A DNA stretch of 64,000 nt. It comes from Onthophagus taurus. Taxonomy: Eukaryota > Arthropoda > Insecta > Coleoptera > Scarabaeidae. Under the pieces are notes generated by a model. That model saw only the letters and a list, made by a program, of their open reading frames with translations. It did not search any database and was not told the origin of the DNA. A program made the translations under genes and the position numbers. This document shows, in pieces, positions 35,601 through 47,800 of the stretch (the first letter of the stretch is position 1; each line of letters starts with the position of its first letter). Where the stretch lies: positions 3,107,501-3,171,500 of the forward strand of contig NC_091970.1 of assembly GCF_036711975.1 (NCBI RefSeq), written 5' to 3'.

Positions 35601-38600
35601 CCACCAGTATTTAGTCTTTTGCACGCAGTATTTAGTGAATTGTAAGAAGTGTCAAGTGTATTATTGGCAATTTCTTATCTTTTACTTTGAACATATCTTC
35701 TGCTGGCAGTATCTAGTCCTCTATTAGTAGTATTTAGTCTTCTGGAAGCTACATTTAGTATATTGCAAGCAGTGTCAAGTGTTTTATTAGTAGTTTCTAA
35801 ACGTTTACATTGAAAATATCATCTACCAGCAGTATTTTGTCTTTTTCCACCAGTATTTAGCCTTTTGCACGCAGTATTTAATTATTTGCAAGCAGTGTCA
35901 AGTGTATTATTGGCAATTTCTTATCTTTTACTTTGAACATATCTTTTGCTGGCAGTATCTAGTCCTCTATTAGTAGTATTTAGTCGTCTGGAAGCTATAT
36001 TTAGTATTTTGCAAGCAGTGTCAAATGTTTTATTAGTAGTTTCTAGACGTTTACATTGATAATATCATCTATCGGCAGTATTTTGACTTTTTCCACCAGT
36101 ATTTAGTCTTTACACGCAGTATTTAGTGATTTGTAAGAAGTGTCAACTGTATTATTGGCAATTTCTTATCTCTTACTTTGAACATATCTTCTGCTGGCAG
36201 TATCTAGTCCTCGGTTAGTAGTGTTTAGTCTTCTGGAAGCTATATTTAGTATTTTGCAAGCAGTGTCAAGTGTTTTATTAGTAGTTTCTAGACGTTTACA
36301 TTGAAAATATCATCTACCAGCAGTATTTTGATTTTTTCCACCAGTATTTAGCCTTTTGCACGCAGTATTTAATGATTTGCAAGCAGTGTCAAATGTATTA
36401 TTGACAGTTTCGTATCTGTTACATTGAACATATCTTCTCCTAGCAGTATCTAGTCCTCTATTAGTAGTATTTAGTCTTCTAGAAGCTATATTTAGTATTT
36501 TGCAAGCAGTGTCAAGTGTTTTATTAGTAGTTTCTAGACGTTTACATTGAAAATATCATCTACCAGCAATATTTTGACTTTTTCCACCAGTATTTAGTCT
36601 TTTGCACGCAGTATTTAGTGATTTGTAAGAAGTGTCAAGTGTATTATTGGCAATTTCTTATCTTTTACTTTGAAAATATCTTCTACTGGCAGTATCTAGT
36701 CCTCTATTGGTAGTATTTAGTCTTTTGGCAGCTATAGTTAGTATTTTGCAACCAGTGTCAAGTGTTTTATTAGTAGTTTCTAGACGTTTACATTGAAAAT
36801 ATCATCTACCAGCAGTATTTTGTCTTTTGTCACCAGTATTTAGCCTTTTGCGCGCAGTATTTAGTGATTTGTAAGCAATTTCAAGTGTTTTATTATCATC
36901 TTCTTGCCTTTTACATTGAAAATGTCTTCTACCGGCAATATTTGGTCATCTTCCAGTAGTATCTAGTCTTCTGCCAGTAGAAGCTAGTTTTCTGTCAGCT
37001 ATATTTAGTGTTTGTCAAGCGATATCAAGTATTTTATTAATGGTTTCCATTTTTTTACGTTGAAAATATCAACAGTGTCTAGTAATTATCAAGCAGTATT
37101 TAGTTTTTTACAGGCAGTGTTTAGTGTTTTGTAAGCAGTATCAAGTGTTTTATTAACAATTAGTCTTCTGTATTAAAAATGTAATTTGCCAGCAATATCT
37201 ACTTTTTCAGAAACAGTATTTAGCCTTTTACAAGCAGTATCTAGTCTTTAATTAGCATTAGTTCAACATCAAGTCTTCTGCCAACAGTATTTATCTTCTG
37301 TCAACAGTATTTAGTTTTCTGCGAACAGTTTTTAGTCTTCTGCCAATATTATTTAGTCTTTTTCAAGTAGTATCTTATCTCCAATTGACTTTATCATAGT
37401 AAATTCTCTTTTAATACTTTCTAACCCAGCTGAATTTCTTTTTTAGCTTAAAGATGTTACTTTTTTTGTAGTTTTTTTTTTAAATAATTTCTTTTCCTTA
37501 CAGCATTGAAGCATCAATATCGAAACAATTCGCTCAATTCGCCCGTTATTACTCCCCATTCATCTTCTCAAGCGTCGCCTCGGTAACTTTACTAGTTTTA
37601 GTATACCAATTAAAAGGAGTTTGCGAAACCCAACACTTCCCCATGTTCTTAACCGGATTAAAACTTGGAGCGAAACCTTATTATTTCTTGCCAATAGTAA
37701 AAATCGCATCGCAAATTTTATCGTAAGCCAAAATAATGTTAATTTAATAAAATAATTAATTTTTTTTTTGTAGAATCCCCATTTTATTAAAAATCTTTCC
37801 CCGTCCCGATTGGAACGTCATCCAACACGAAGGTCTAAACACATTTTTAACCCCAATTTTATTATATTTGGCCGCCGTCGGAATTGTTTGGGTCCTCTCA
37901 TTATTTTTAATGATAACCCTTTTCGTTTTTGAGTCAACAATTCACAAGATCGTTTTAAAATTAATTTCAAAAACCATTCAAACACCCGCAAGTTGGTCCG
38001 ATTGGGTTCTTAGCGGATTCCAAAAGTTCCCGACGTTAGTGGCAGCTTGTTTAATAGCAATTAGTACAACAACTTGTGGCGGATTAGCTTTGGCTTTAGG
38101 GTGTATGTTTTATTTCTTTAAGTTGACTCAGATATCTCAAGATGTTATTGAGAATATCGTTAAAAAATTATTAAAAATCGTCGGGGTTTGGATCAAGCAA
38201 ATATTTAAGAAGAGTGATTCTAAAACTGCGATTACTTCTTCTCCTGTTGAGAAAGATAATGAACAAGAAAATGATGATAATGAAGATAAACCAACAACTT
38301 CAGATAAAAAGGAGGATGAAAATGAAGGGATATTTTTGTTGCTTCGCGAAGTTCTCGAAAACAACGAGTTATTTTTCCACTTCACCATGTTTTCTTTATG
38401 GTTTTTGGTGACGTGCATAAATATCCCAACAACATTAACTTGGGCCCACAACTTCAAATACAACCCAAAACTCATAGTTGATCCATCCTTTATCCCCGGA
38501 TTAATTCTTTGCGGTTGTGCAATTCCTTTATGGCAGATGGAATTACCCAAAGTGTCCAAGTAATAATAATCATTCATTATTTTATAACTTATTAATAATT

Positions 38601-38817
38601 TATTTACAGAAAAGGATACATTGAGATTAGTTACATAATCTACTTCTTGGCGGTTATTGGACAAATTTACGGCGTATTTTCTTTGTACGTATTAAACTAC
38701 ACTCTAACCGGAGTTATTTTCATCGTTGTTTTGCATCAATTGCTCGCCCCGAGAGAATTAACGACAAACGATGATGGGGAGCCGAGTTTTAAAGACGCCA
38801 AAGCTAAAATGGAGTAA
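29602..38817 (+). CDS. PGAP1: GPI inositol-deacylase
   Basis: Ten exons join in phase to give 984 aa: 29602-29742, 29796-29943, 32972-33195, 33247-33669, 33722-33981, 34033-34461, 34515-34631, 37504-37722, 37774-38559 and 38610-38817. PGAP1 removes the acyl chain from the inositol of GPI anchors in the ER. Seen here are an N-terminal membrane anchor, [29 protein letters not shown], and the lipase elbow GHSMGG, split by intron 3 directly after [17 protein letters not shown] and [13 protein letters not shown] follow as the probable catalytic Asp and His regions; several membrane helices lie in exons 8-10, and the tail is acidic. Human PGAP1 is of similar length. The ATG at 29602 is chosen because the upstream codon in frame is only TTG. 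The exon 5 donor (33982) was chosen by phase. Poly(A) signal AATAAA at about 38887. Confidence 0.92.
30470..30735 (+). pseudogene. pogo/Tigger-like transposase fragment
   Basis: After ATGAGAGACTGGAAAGTAG the frames give [24 protein letters not shown] and then an SRG/SSS-rich stretch. This resembles the CENP-B-type helix-turn-helix of pogo/Tigger transposases (SxxWLxRFK). Stops interrupt it, and the DDE part is absent. Confidence 0.4.
30755..31036. mobile_element. ~280-bp MITE with ATTAGGAGTAAGTTTA ends
   Basis: ATTAGGAGTAAGTTTA at 30755 and TAAACTTACTCCTAAT ending at 31036 are exact inverted repeats. The interior (CACTATGGCTCATGATGGACC ... TGATAAGCCATAGAGAAGG-type ends) is also partly inverted. 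It is nested in the composite element. Confidence 0.75.
31460..32826 (+). pseudogene. hAT transposase pseudogene (ZBED5-like group)
   Basis: In shifting frames the order is: [54 protein letters not shown], then SRWLARR-like residues. An interruption of about 200 bp at 32060-32260 ends in a CAGGGTGTGCTCG terminus. Next come the C-terminal [48 protein letters not shown] and [17 protein letters not shown], the hAT dimerisation region. Stops and frameshifts make it inactive. Confidence 0.8.
34690..37380. repeat. 245-bp tandem repeat filling PGAP1 intron 7
   Basis: AAGCAGTGTCAAGTGTTTTA-like heads recur near 35275, 35520, 35767, 36009, 36257, 36505 and 36748 (242-248 bp apart). Within a unit, 20-30-bp sub-repeats of the form CAGTATTTAGTCTT(TTGCAAG) are clear. 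The flanks (34690-35270 and 36900-37380) carry the same sub-repeats in a less regular order. The intron stays bounded by normal GT and AG sites. Confidence 0.92.
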
Positions 38818-38922
38818 TTTGATGTTATTAAAAAAATCTTGCTGTGATAATTTTGAATTTTTATTGATTTAAAAAATTCTTATAACAATAAATGTTTGAT
38901 GTTAAATGATTAAGTTATTATC

Positions 38923-39372
38923 TCACATTACATTATACAAATGTTCGTAAATTACAGCGCCATGTAGAAACCTGTAATGACGGCGATTCTTTGTATCGCC
39001 GACAGATGTCGGTGAAAACCATTTCGGAAGGGCTAAAAATCGATTTTGATCGTAAGTATCCTTTAGTTGCTTCTAAATTCTTTAATTTATAAAAGAAAAT
39101 AATTTGGGTAATTAATTTAATTATTAATAATCACCTGAATAATCTCTTTGTTTCTTAAAGTGGCAATTTCCATGTTTTTCTCGCGTTTTTCTCGCCTCTC
39201 CTTTTTAAACTCGCTATGTTTTTGAATTTTCTCTTCTTTTCTAGGATAAAGAAAATCAATTATTAAGATCACAATTAATTACATTTAATCAATACTTTTT
39301 GATTAATCTCTCATTTATACTTGATTCTTGGGTTGAATATTTCGCGAGAATAACCTCAATCTCTTCCGCCAT
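38923..39372 (-). CDS. Unrecognised 110-aa coiled-coil-like protein, three exons
   Basis: Exons 39372-39296, 39240-39135 and 39072-38923 join in phase with GT/AG sites. The protein begins MAEEIEVILAKYSTQESS and continues into a highly charged Lys/Glu/Arg helix-like stretch (about residues 20-62, for example KKERREKREKNMEIATLRNK). It ends QNRFLALPKWFSPTSVGDTK and HLYNVM. No domain was recognised. The gene is tail-to-tail with PGAP1, with about 105 bp between the stops. The last 20 codons run through a TACAGCGCCATGTAG sequence like the satellite head, so the end may be newly acquired or wrong. Phase agreement over two small introns supports a real gene. Confidence 0.5.
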
Positions 39373-40096
39373 ATTGACGTTTAAAATGTTTGTATTGACG
39401 TTACTAAGAAAGTGGTTGCTAGTTAACTTGATTATTTTGTTTTAGTTTATTTTTATTAAAAATTAAAAAAAAAAGGATTATTCATATTTACACGTGTAGA
39501 AAATGACGATCTGTTGTTCACATTCCTCGAGGAATATGAAGCAACAGGTATTTTAGTTATTTCCAAGCGATAGCCTTGTCGCTAATTTGAATATTATCAT
39601 CCTTTTTTAAAAGTTACTTCGTCATCGCCGGATGACCTTTAAGGATTAGCTGGCATAAAGTCGATTTTCGCAATTATTTTAAAAAATATGGGGAAAAATG
39701 AAAAGGATAAAAAACCGCTCTACTTTTCCGATAACCACCTTCAGCGATTACACATAGTTTAAAGCTTTTTTAAAACGTGTCATTTCAATTTTCAACGTCG
39801 ATTTAGTCGGCTGTGTCTCCTTTGAAAGTTTTTTATTGCTAAATTCTTTTACATACTTGGTCCTCGCGAATAAACCTGTTGATTTATTAATTTCGTTTGT
39901 TCGTGTGGCTCGAGTGAGTAAAAAAGTTGTTAACTCAAAAATTAAGTAGTCAAAGAAGTTTTTGAAGAACAACAATTTATTTGGTAACTTTTTATTATAT
40001 ATTTTTTTAATAATTATCATTTATCATCACATATTTCTTGAAATAATTGCGATAATAATGATATGACTGTTAATGAATGGCTTAAAAATGTTGCTT

Positions 40097-40410
40097 TGCT
40101 ACTGCCAAATTTAAATTGTGTGTACTCATCCTGTTCCCTAAGTCATTTGGAACATCTTAAGAAAAAAAAATAAATAAATAAATAAAATTGCAAATTTAGA
40201 GGTAACGAAACGACTGTTTGCAATAGTGTAATTTTTTTTGCTACTGCCAAATTTGAAATGTATGTACTCATTGTGTTCCTTAGGTCATTTGGAACATCTT
40301 AGGAACAAAAATAAATTAAAAAAATTAAAATTGCGAATTTAGAAGTTAAGGGACCCAGTGTTTAAGTCATTTCCAAAATTGAAATGTGTGTATTAGTCGT
40401 GTTACAAAGA
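40097..40410. repeat. Two and a half diverged ~140-bp direct repeats
   Basis: CTACTGCCAAATTT begins copies near 40097 and 40241; both continue with GTACTCAT(C/T), TGTTCC and GTCATTTGGAACATCTTA. A third partial copy starts near 40365. Confidence 0.7.
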
Positions 40411-40433
40411 ATATTTTATGTATTCTAGAAGCA

Positions 40434-40496
40434 AAAACTAGAACTAACACTAGACCTAGAACTAAGTTAGCTTGACCTAGTGTTAGTTCTAGTTTT
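40434..40496. repeat. 63-bp near-perfect hairpin
   Basis: AAAACTAGAACTAACACTAG at 40434 is the exact reverse complement of CTAGTGTTAGTTCTAGTTTT at 40477-40496, with a loop that itself repeats ACCTAGAACTAAG-like sequence. Confidence 0.8.
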
Positions 40497-41818
40497 GATT
40501 GCTATTTCAGGTAGGTTATTAAGATTCTTTTAAATGATATTTCTAAGAAAACTATCCCATTGTAATCATCCTAATCGAGATCCAAGGTCTTATCCTAGCT
40601 CATCTTATCACATTAGGCTAAAAAACAAACATTTTGGATATATCCTCATGTTCCTACAGCTACCCAGGATAATTAATTAAATGCAAAGAGATCTGAAGCA
40701 CCTAATTGGGTTAATTTAATATAAAATAAAAATCAAAAAATATATTACAATAATTTATTTGGTAACTTATACTTTCTTTTACTTAATTAAAGTATAGATA
40801 CAATATCATTACAGTACTCAGTATTTCTCGTTTAATCCTTATCAATTTTTTTTTCTTAACTTAATTATTTATCTTCGGCATTATTATCGCGTTTAACGAT
40901 GTCAATTTTTGCGCTGGCTGTGTACAAAAATATACGAAGATGACATTTATCTCGGAAGAGGAGGAGGAAGATTCAATTTCAATTCGACAACGAAAATATT
41001 GATCGAAAAGGCAACAAAAAAATGTTTTTCTGACGAAACGGAAGACAAAAAGATTTATTTACGTCCTTAATTAGTAATACTTTTTTGACGCGTAATCGCA
41101 ACTCGATTATTAACAAAAAATTGATGTGATATGTTTCTTATAATCGTTTTTAATATTTATACAGCGGGATGCATTTTCAATTTTTTTAATGACACTTTAT
41201 ACAAACACTACGCTAATTTATTTATTGTTTATAGGATACAGGTTAGCATAATGGACGATTTCTTTTACAATTAATTAGTTTTCTAATATTTTACAAATGA
41301 TTTTTTTTATTTCATTACTTTTTGTGGCAGTTATTATTATCGTTTCGTTCCTTTTTATATATATATTATAGTTTTGTTATCAAATCTAGGAATTTGAACG
41401 GTTAACATTGTTGGAAGTTTTCTTTAAAACCTTTTTGCTTAGCTATTCTTGTTTTCAAGTTAAAAATAATTCCCCTATTTCTTCAAGGATAAACGTTATC
41501 ACGACGACTCAAGTATGACTCAATCCTTAACAACTGGCACAAAACGCAACAAAAAGGAATTCGAATAACTCCAGCAAAATAATAATAATTATATATAAAT
41601 GACTAGTACAGGAGTTTATTTTTTAATCATTTTCATTATTTTTTTTGTTATAATTATTTATATTTTTTCATCACGATGAAGGCGCCGAGTTTTTTTTTAA
41701 TTATTTTCTTATCATTAACTCTTTAACGCAAATTTAAAACGAATTAAGTGTGTCTTAAAGAGTTAAAACAAAGAAGGGAAATATACAATGGTGTAGAAAA
41801 AGTGATTTTTGTACAAAT

Positions 41819-44800
41819 TCACAGCATGTTTCCCGGTTCGCTCCTCGTCGATGGATGATACACCTGCTTATGAGGATTAAAACTACTCAAGTGAGGAGGG
41901 GCCCCGTTCCATGATAAACCGGGAGGCCCAACTCGAGCATAAACCGAATTTGAATTCGACGGATCGGGTGAGGAATTATTTGTGTTATTAATTAATGGAT
42001 TGGAATGATTATTCTGGTTAATAATCGTTTCTTTTCGCTCTTTCTTCCGTTTTAAAGTGTGAGTTGGCGCGAAATACGAATCAGAGTACACCTTTCTGTT
42101 ATAATAACCTCCGTTTGATGATGGATAAATTGGTTCATCCGCGTTTGGGGCAACTGGTGGGATCCAAACCTAAAAATAAAAAAAATTTAATCATAATTTA
42201 ATTAAATATATACTGCAATATCTCCACTGAAAGCGACCTCGGCTTAACTTATAAAGCCGAGGTCGCTTGCGGCCGAGGCAGTTCAATTAATGACATCTTG
42301 ATACAATATTAAACAGTATATATTGGCCTCGGTTTAAGTATGGATGAATAGTGTCTTTGTGTAATAAGCCGAGGTCGCTTGTGGGCGAGGCGCTACAATT
42401 TATACAATATTGGACAACATACAGGGTGAGCTATTACTATCCCGGCGGTCGATAGTTACTAAATCGTTTGAAAAACAAAAAAATATTTTATACAAAACTT
42501 GTTTGACTCGTCACTTTCTATTACGTAAAATTATTTTCCTTATACAGGATGTTCCATTTAAGCGTAACGGAGGCGGCTCATAGTTCCTGAGATATTCAAT
42601 TGTTCTTCCAAAATGTGCCCATTACAGGATCTTTTTAAATACGATGTAAAAACGACATTTTTTCTGATTTTGATTTTAAACTACGTCAGACAATAGTCAA
42701 TGCCAGTAGGTAGATGATAGTATCCAAAGATATTAGGTACAATATACAGGCTGTTTATAAAGCTTAGTTACTTTTGATGTTTTTCAAATGGCTTTTTCTT
42801 AAGTTTTTTAAATGGAACAGCCTGTATATTGTGTGCTAGTTGAATTGCTCATCAAGTGCTCTTTAATTAATGATAATAATGTCTAATTAATGTCTACTTA
42901 TGTCTAACTTTGTCATTTGTAAATCCGTAATATTATATTAAAATACAATTAAAAAAAACTTTAATAATACAATTAAATGGCAGAACAATAAATCCCTTTT
43001 TTCATTACTAAATTATTTGAAGGAAATGCAGCAACAAACTATGTACAATTACTAAACTTTGCTCAACAAATAGGTATTAATTTAATTAATATTTAGAAGT
43101 TGTTGAAAATGCCGCCCATTTTCTCTTAACATGTACATTTTATTTTCTCTAAAGTCGTAAATTTTATGGCTCAACAATTGTATATTTAATTACTTACATA
43201 TTTTTAAATCTCATAAGCAGCAAAATTATTTTACATTATAAAATATTAATCAAATAATAAAAGGAAGACAAAAAAAACTGATAAAAATAAAAAACTGACA
43301 GAATATAATACATTATTCTTTAAATTCTAAATATCAGCAAAACTACTAAAGTTAGATATATGACATACTTATTATTAATTAAAGGTAACTTGATGGGCAA
43401 TTCAACCAGCACACAATATACAGGCTGTTCCATTTAAAAAAAGTATGAAAAAGCCATTTGAAAAACGTCAAAAGTAACTAAGCTTTATGAACACGCTGTA
43501 TAGCGTATCTAATATCTTTGGATACTATCATTTACCTACTGGTATTGACTATAATCTGACACAGTTTCAAGGCAAAATTGAAAAAAATGTTGTTTTTACG
43601 TCGTTTTTAAAAAGATCCTGCAATAGACACATTTTGGAAAAACAATTGAATATCTCAGGAACTATGAACGCTATGAGTTAGTAACATATACGTAGTATAA
43701 ACTAATTTAATTCTATTCAGAATAAGATAAAATATACAGGATGTTCCATTTAAAAAAAATCTACATTCTCTCCGTTACGTCTAAATGGAATACCCTGTAT
43801 AAGTGAAAATAATTTTACATAATAGAAAGTGAGTCAAACAACTTTTGTATAAAATATTTTTTTCTTTCTTAAACGGTTTAGCAACTATCGTCCGCCGGGA
43901 TACTAATAGCTCACCCTGTATATTATACTCTAATGCCTCGGCTTAACTATGGATGAATAGTGTCTTGGTATAATAAGCCGAGGTCGCTTGCGGACGAGGC
44001 GCTACAATTTATCCAATATTGGACAACATACACTCTAATGCCTCGGCCGCAAGCGACCTCGGCTTAACTATGTATGAATAGTTTATGTTTTGTGTAATAA
44101 GCCGAGGTCGCTTGCGGGCGAGGCGCTACAATTTATCCAATATTGGACAACATACACTCTAATGCCTCGGCCGCAAGTGACCTCGGCTTAACTATGTATG
44201 AATAATGTATGTTTTGTGTAATAAGCCGAGGTTGCTTGCGGACGAGACGCTACAATTTATCCAACATTGAACAACATACACTCTAATGCCTCGGCCGCAA
44301 GTGACCTCGGCTTAACTATGTATGAATAATGTATGTTTTGTGTAATAAGCCGAGGTTGCTTGCGGACGAGACGCTACAATTTATCCAACATTGAACAACA
44401 TACACTCTAATGCCTCGACCGCAAGCGACCTCGGCTTAACTATGTATGAATAGTGTATGTCTTTGTGTAATAAGCCGAGGTCGCTTGCCGACGAGGCGCT
44501 ACAATTTATCCAATATTGGACAACATACACTCTAATGCCTCGGCCGCAAGCGACCTCGGCTTAACTATGTATGAATAATGTATGTTTTGTGTAATAAGCC
44601 GAAGTCGCTTGCGGGCGAGGCGCTACAATTTATACAATATTGGTCAACACATACTCTAATGCCTCGGCCGCAAGCGACCTCGGCTTAACTATGAATGAAG
44701 TGTATGCCTTTATGTAATAAGCCGAGGTCGCTTGCCGGCGAGGCGCTACAATTTATCCAATATTGGACAACATACACTCTAATGCCTCGGCCGCAAGCGA

Positions 44801-47800
44801 CCTCGGCTTAACTATGTATGAATAGTGTATGTATTTGTGTAATAAGCCGAGGTCGCTTGCGGGCGAGGCGCTACAATATATCCAATATTGGACAACATAC
44901 ACTCTAATGCCTCGGCCGCAAGCGACCTCGGCTTAACTATGTATGAATAATGTATGTTTTGTGTAATAAGCCGAGGTCGCTTGCGGGCGAGGCGCTACAA
45001 TTTATACAATATTGGTCAACACATACTCTAATGCCTCGGCCGCAAGCGACCTCGGCTTAACTATGAATGAAGTGTATGCCTTTATGTAATAAGCCGAGGT
45101 CGCTTGCGGGCGAAGCGCTACAATTTTGCAATATTGGACAACTCATACTCTAATGCCTCGGCCGCAAGCGACCTCTCTCGACCAAAATCTAAATTCCAAT
45201 ATCTGCTATTCAGTATTGTATCGATATGGCATAAATGGTACTAATATATTTAATTAAATAATCACCATGGAATTTCCCATTCGCTTAACTAAAGTTGTTG
45301 TTGCATAAGGCGCAGGAGAAACAGCTCCATTACACTGAATAACATTTTGATCGACTTCCGCGTAATCAGCTAATGATTTATCGATATTTGGACTTGCGTA
45401 GTCCTGTATTTGCGCTTTCCTCCCATACTCGTTTTTTAAAACGGAATAATTTTTATTGTCGATATATTCGAGGCGATCCGGCCGCAAATATTCCTTTTGA
45501 TGCAACGGATTTGTGTGTAAATTAATGTTATAACTATTATTATCCTTTTTCGGGGCTAAATTGCTGTAATCTTGTTGCGGGAGTTTCCCATAATCGGGGA
45601 GAGTGCTCGAAAAATCGGGAATCGCGTCTTTATCCAGCCATAAAGGTGGATCTTGCTTGCTCATCGGCGTGGTTAAAACCGCCCCGTTTGAGCGAGATGG
45701 CAAATTTTTCTTCGATAACAACTGCCTCCTCCTAACGATCAACATAGCCCCAAATAAAATTATCATAACAGTCACCATGCTTATTAATAACGCCATGAAC
45801 CAAGTTTCGGTTAAAAACTCAACCTCTTCGATGTTGGCCCCAATCGGGCGTTGATGTTGGTCGCTTGATGGTTGATCCAGCTTTAATAAAGCCGGGGTGC
45901 TGAATGGACCAACCCCAACTCGAGTGAAAGCAGCGACTTTTACGGTGTATAATAACCCCGAAAGTAAATTTGATAATAAAAGGGTTGGTTCGCGATCGGT
46001 TGTGATAACCTCACTTTTAGAGTTAGTTATATTCGGCTTAATTTCGACTTTAAATCCTTGTAATTCCCCGTTGATGCTTTCATCGCTCGGAATTAACCAC
46101 TTCAAATAAACCGAAGTTGAATTAACCAACATAGCCTCCATATTACTCGGGGATTTACTCGGCACATCCTCCAAAGTCTTCACAGTTCGCGAATTCGAAG
46201 GTTGCCCCTCAACGTTTTTGTAAAAAGGCACCAAAAAGAATTGGTACTTGGCCCATTTCTCCAAGTTATTCACCGTAAACCCCGAAGTACTCCCTTTATC
46301 CAAAAGAATCGTCAACATGTTATATTTATTCGGGTTAACATCCAAAGAAACATAATAAATATATAACCCCTCAAGGTATTTCGAATCTGAAATCGTCCAA
46401 ACTAATTTTACAGCTGTTGATAAAACTGGGAGAGCTTCGTTTAATTTCGCGATCGATGAAGATATCAAACTAGCTCGCGCCTCACTGATTTCAGTGACTT
46501 CTGGGTTACCCCAATTTTGCGTTGTATCTTGCCCCACAAAAATTGGCTCCGACAACAACGAGGGTGGTCCTAAACCATGCGAATTCTCAGCTCGGATCAA
46601 AAAAGTATAAGGAATCCCCGATGTTAATAAATGCTGGGTGAAATAAGGACCCGAAACTCTTCTTGCAACGATAGTCCAAGTTGGGATCACACCTTCTTCT
46701 CTCCCGAATAACTCGACTTGATAACCAAGTAATGAAGATGACCCAATCTTGTTGTTTTGTCCCCACGTAATCGTAACGCTCCCTTCGCTTTGATTTAAAG
46801 CGTGAGGTCGACTTGGAGGACCTGGTAACATAACAAATTCCGGCGCTTTAAAGAAATTGATATTGGGATTTTTTGGGTTTTCAACCCTCAAGAACCCCGA
46901 CCAAGTTGCTTTTCCCCCACGGGATGAGGCAACGCAAGTGTATTTCCCGGAATCGGTTTTTTCTAAATGTTGAATCATTAAGATTCCCGATAAAGTCGTG
47001 TTGATCTTTTCTGATTGTAAAATCCCAACTTCTTCTTTATACCATGATATCACCGGGGTTGGGGTTCCGATTGCTTCGCAATGTAACACAGCCATTGAGT
47101 TAAACGGTAACGTTTGGTTAACAGGTCCTCTGATGATGACGGGCGGGGGTCGATCTTCTTTTGAGGTTACGGTCAGTCTTGTGCGCGAAGAAACGGCCCC
47201 CGCCCAATTAATCGCCGAACAGATAATAACGGTACCCGAATTTTGTATTTGAGCATTCTTCAATGTTAAAGTAGCACTATTTCCTGAGCTGTAAGCTTCG
47301 AAATTACCGAAAGATGTGCCGGGGAAAATCAAATTCCGATCGCTTTCGAACGACCAAAAAATAAACGGTGATGGATTCCCGTTCGCGTGGCAATGAAACA
47401 TCACTTCTTGTCCTACTTCTATCGTTTGGGCTAAAGGTCTTGTTGTGAAGGTGGGCGGAGCGTGAACGATTAAGTTTCCGGTTGCGGTTAAAGACCCGGC
47501 AGGGTTGCTAACATCACAAGTGTATTTTCCTTCGTCTTTTAATACGACATTTTCTAATCGTAAAGTTCGATCTTCTAAAACGCGGACTCTTCCTAACGGC
47601 ATTGATCCTCCAGTTGCGTTGCGCCACCAAGACACTTCAGGGAATGGATCTCCGCCGACGTTGCAAGAAAATTCAACGGTTGAACCAACCAAAGCGGTTA
47701 TGTTTTGAGGTGGACGAATCATAAATGGTTTTACTGAAAATTAAAAAAAAATAAATTTAATTTTAACTATTATTTCCGAGATTAAAGACAACAAGGGGTA

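Larger units (their letters stand above)
39373..41818. other. Gene-free AT-rich stretch, including probable robo 3' UTR
   Basis: The part nearest 41818 should be the 3' UTR of the minus-strand Robo gene; TTTATT (AATAAA on the minus strand) occurs several times, for example near 41213. No other gene was recognised. Confidence 0.4.

Noticed and set aside
40434..40496. Hairpin as a microRNA precursor
   Set aside because: The arms are perfectly complementary and built of short internal repeats (CTAGAACTA), which fits a simple palindrome better than a microRNA.
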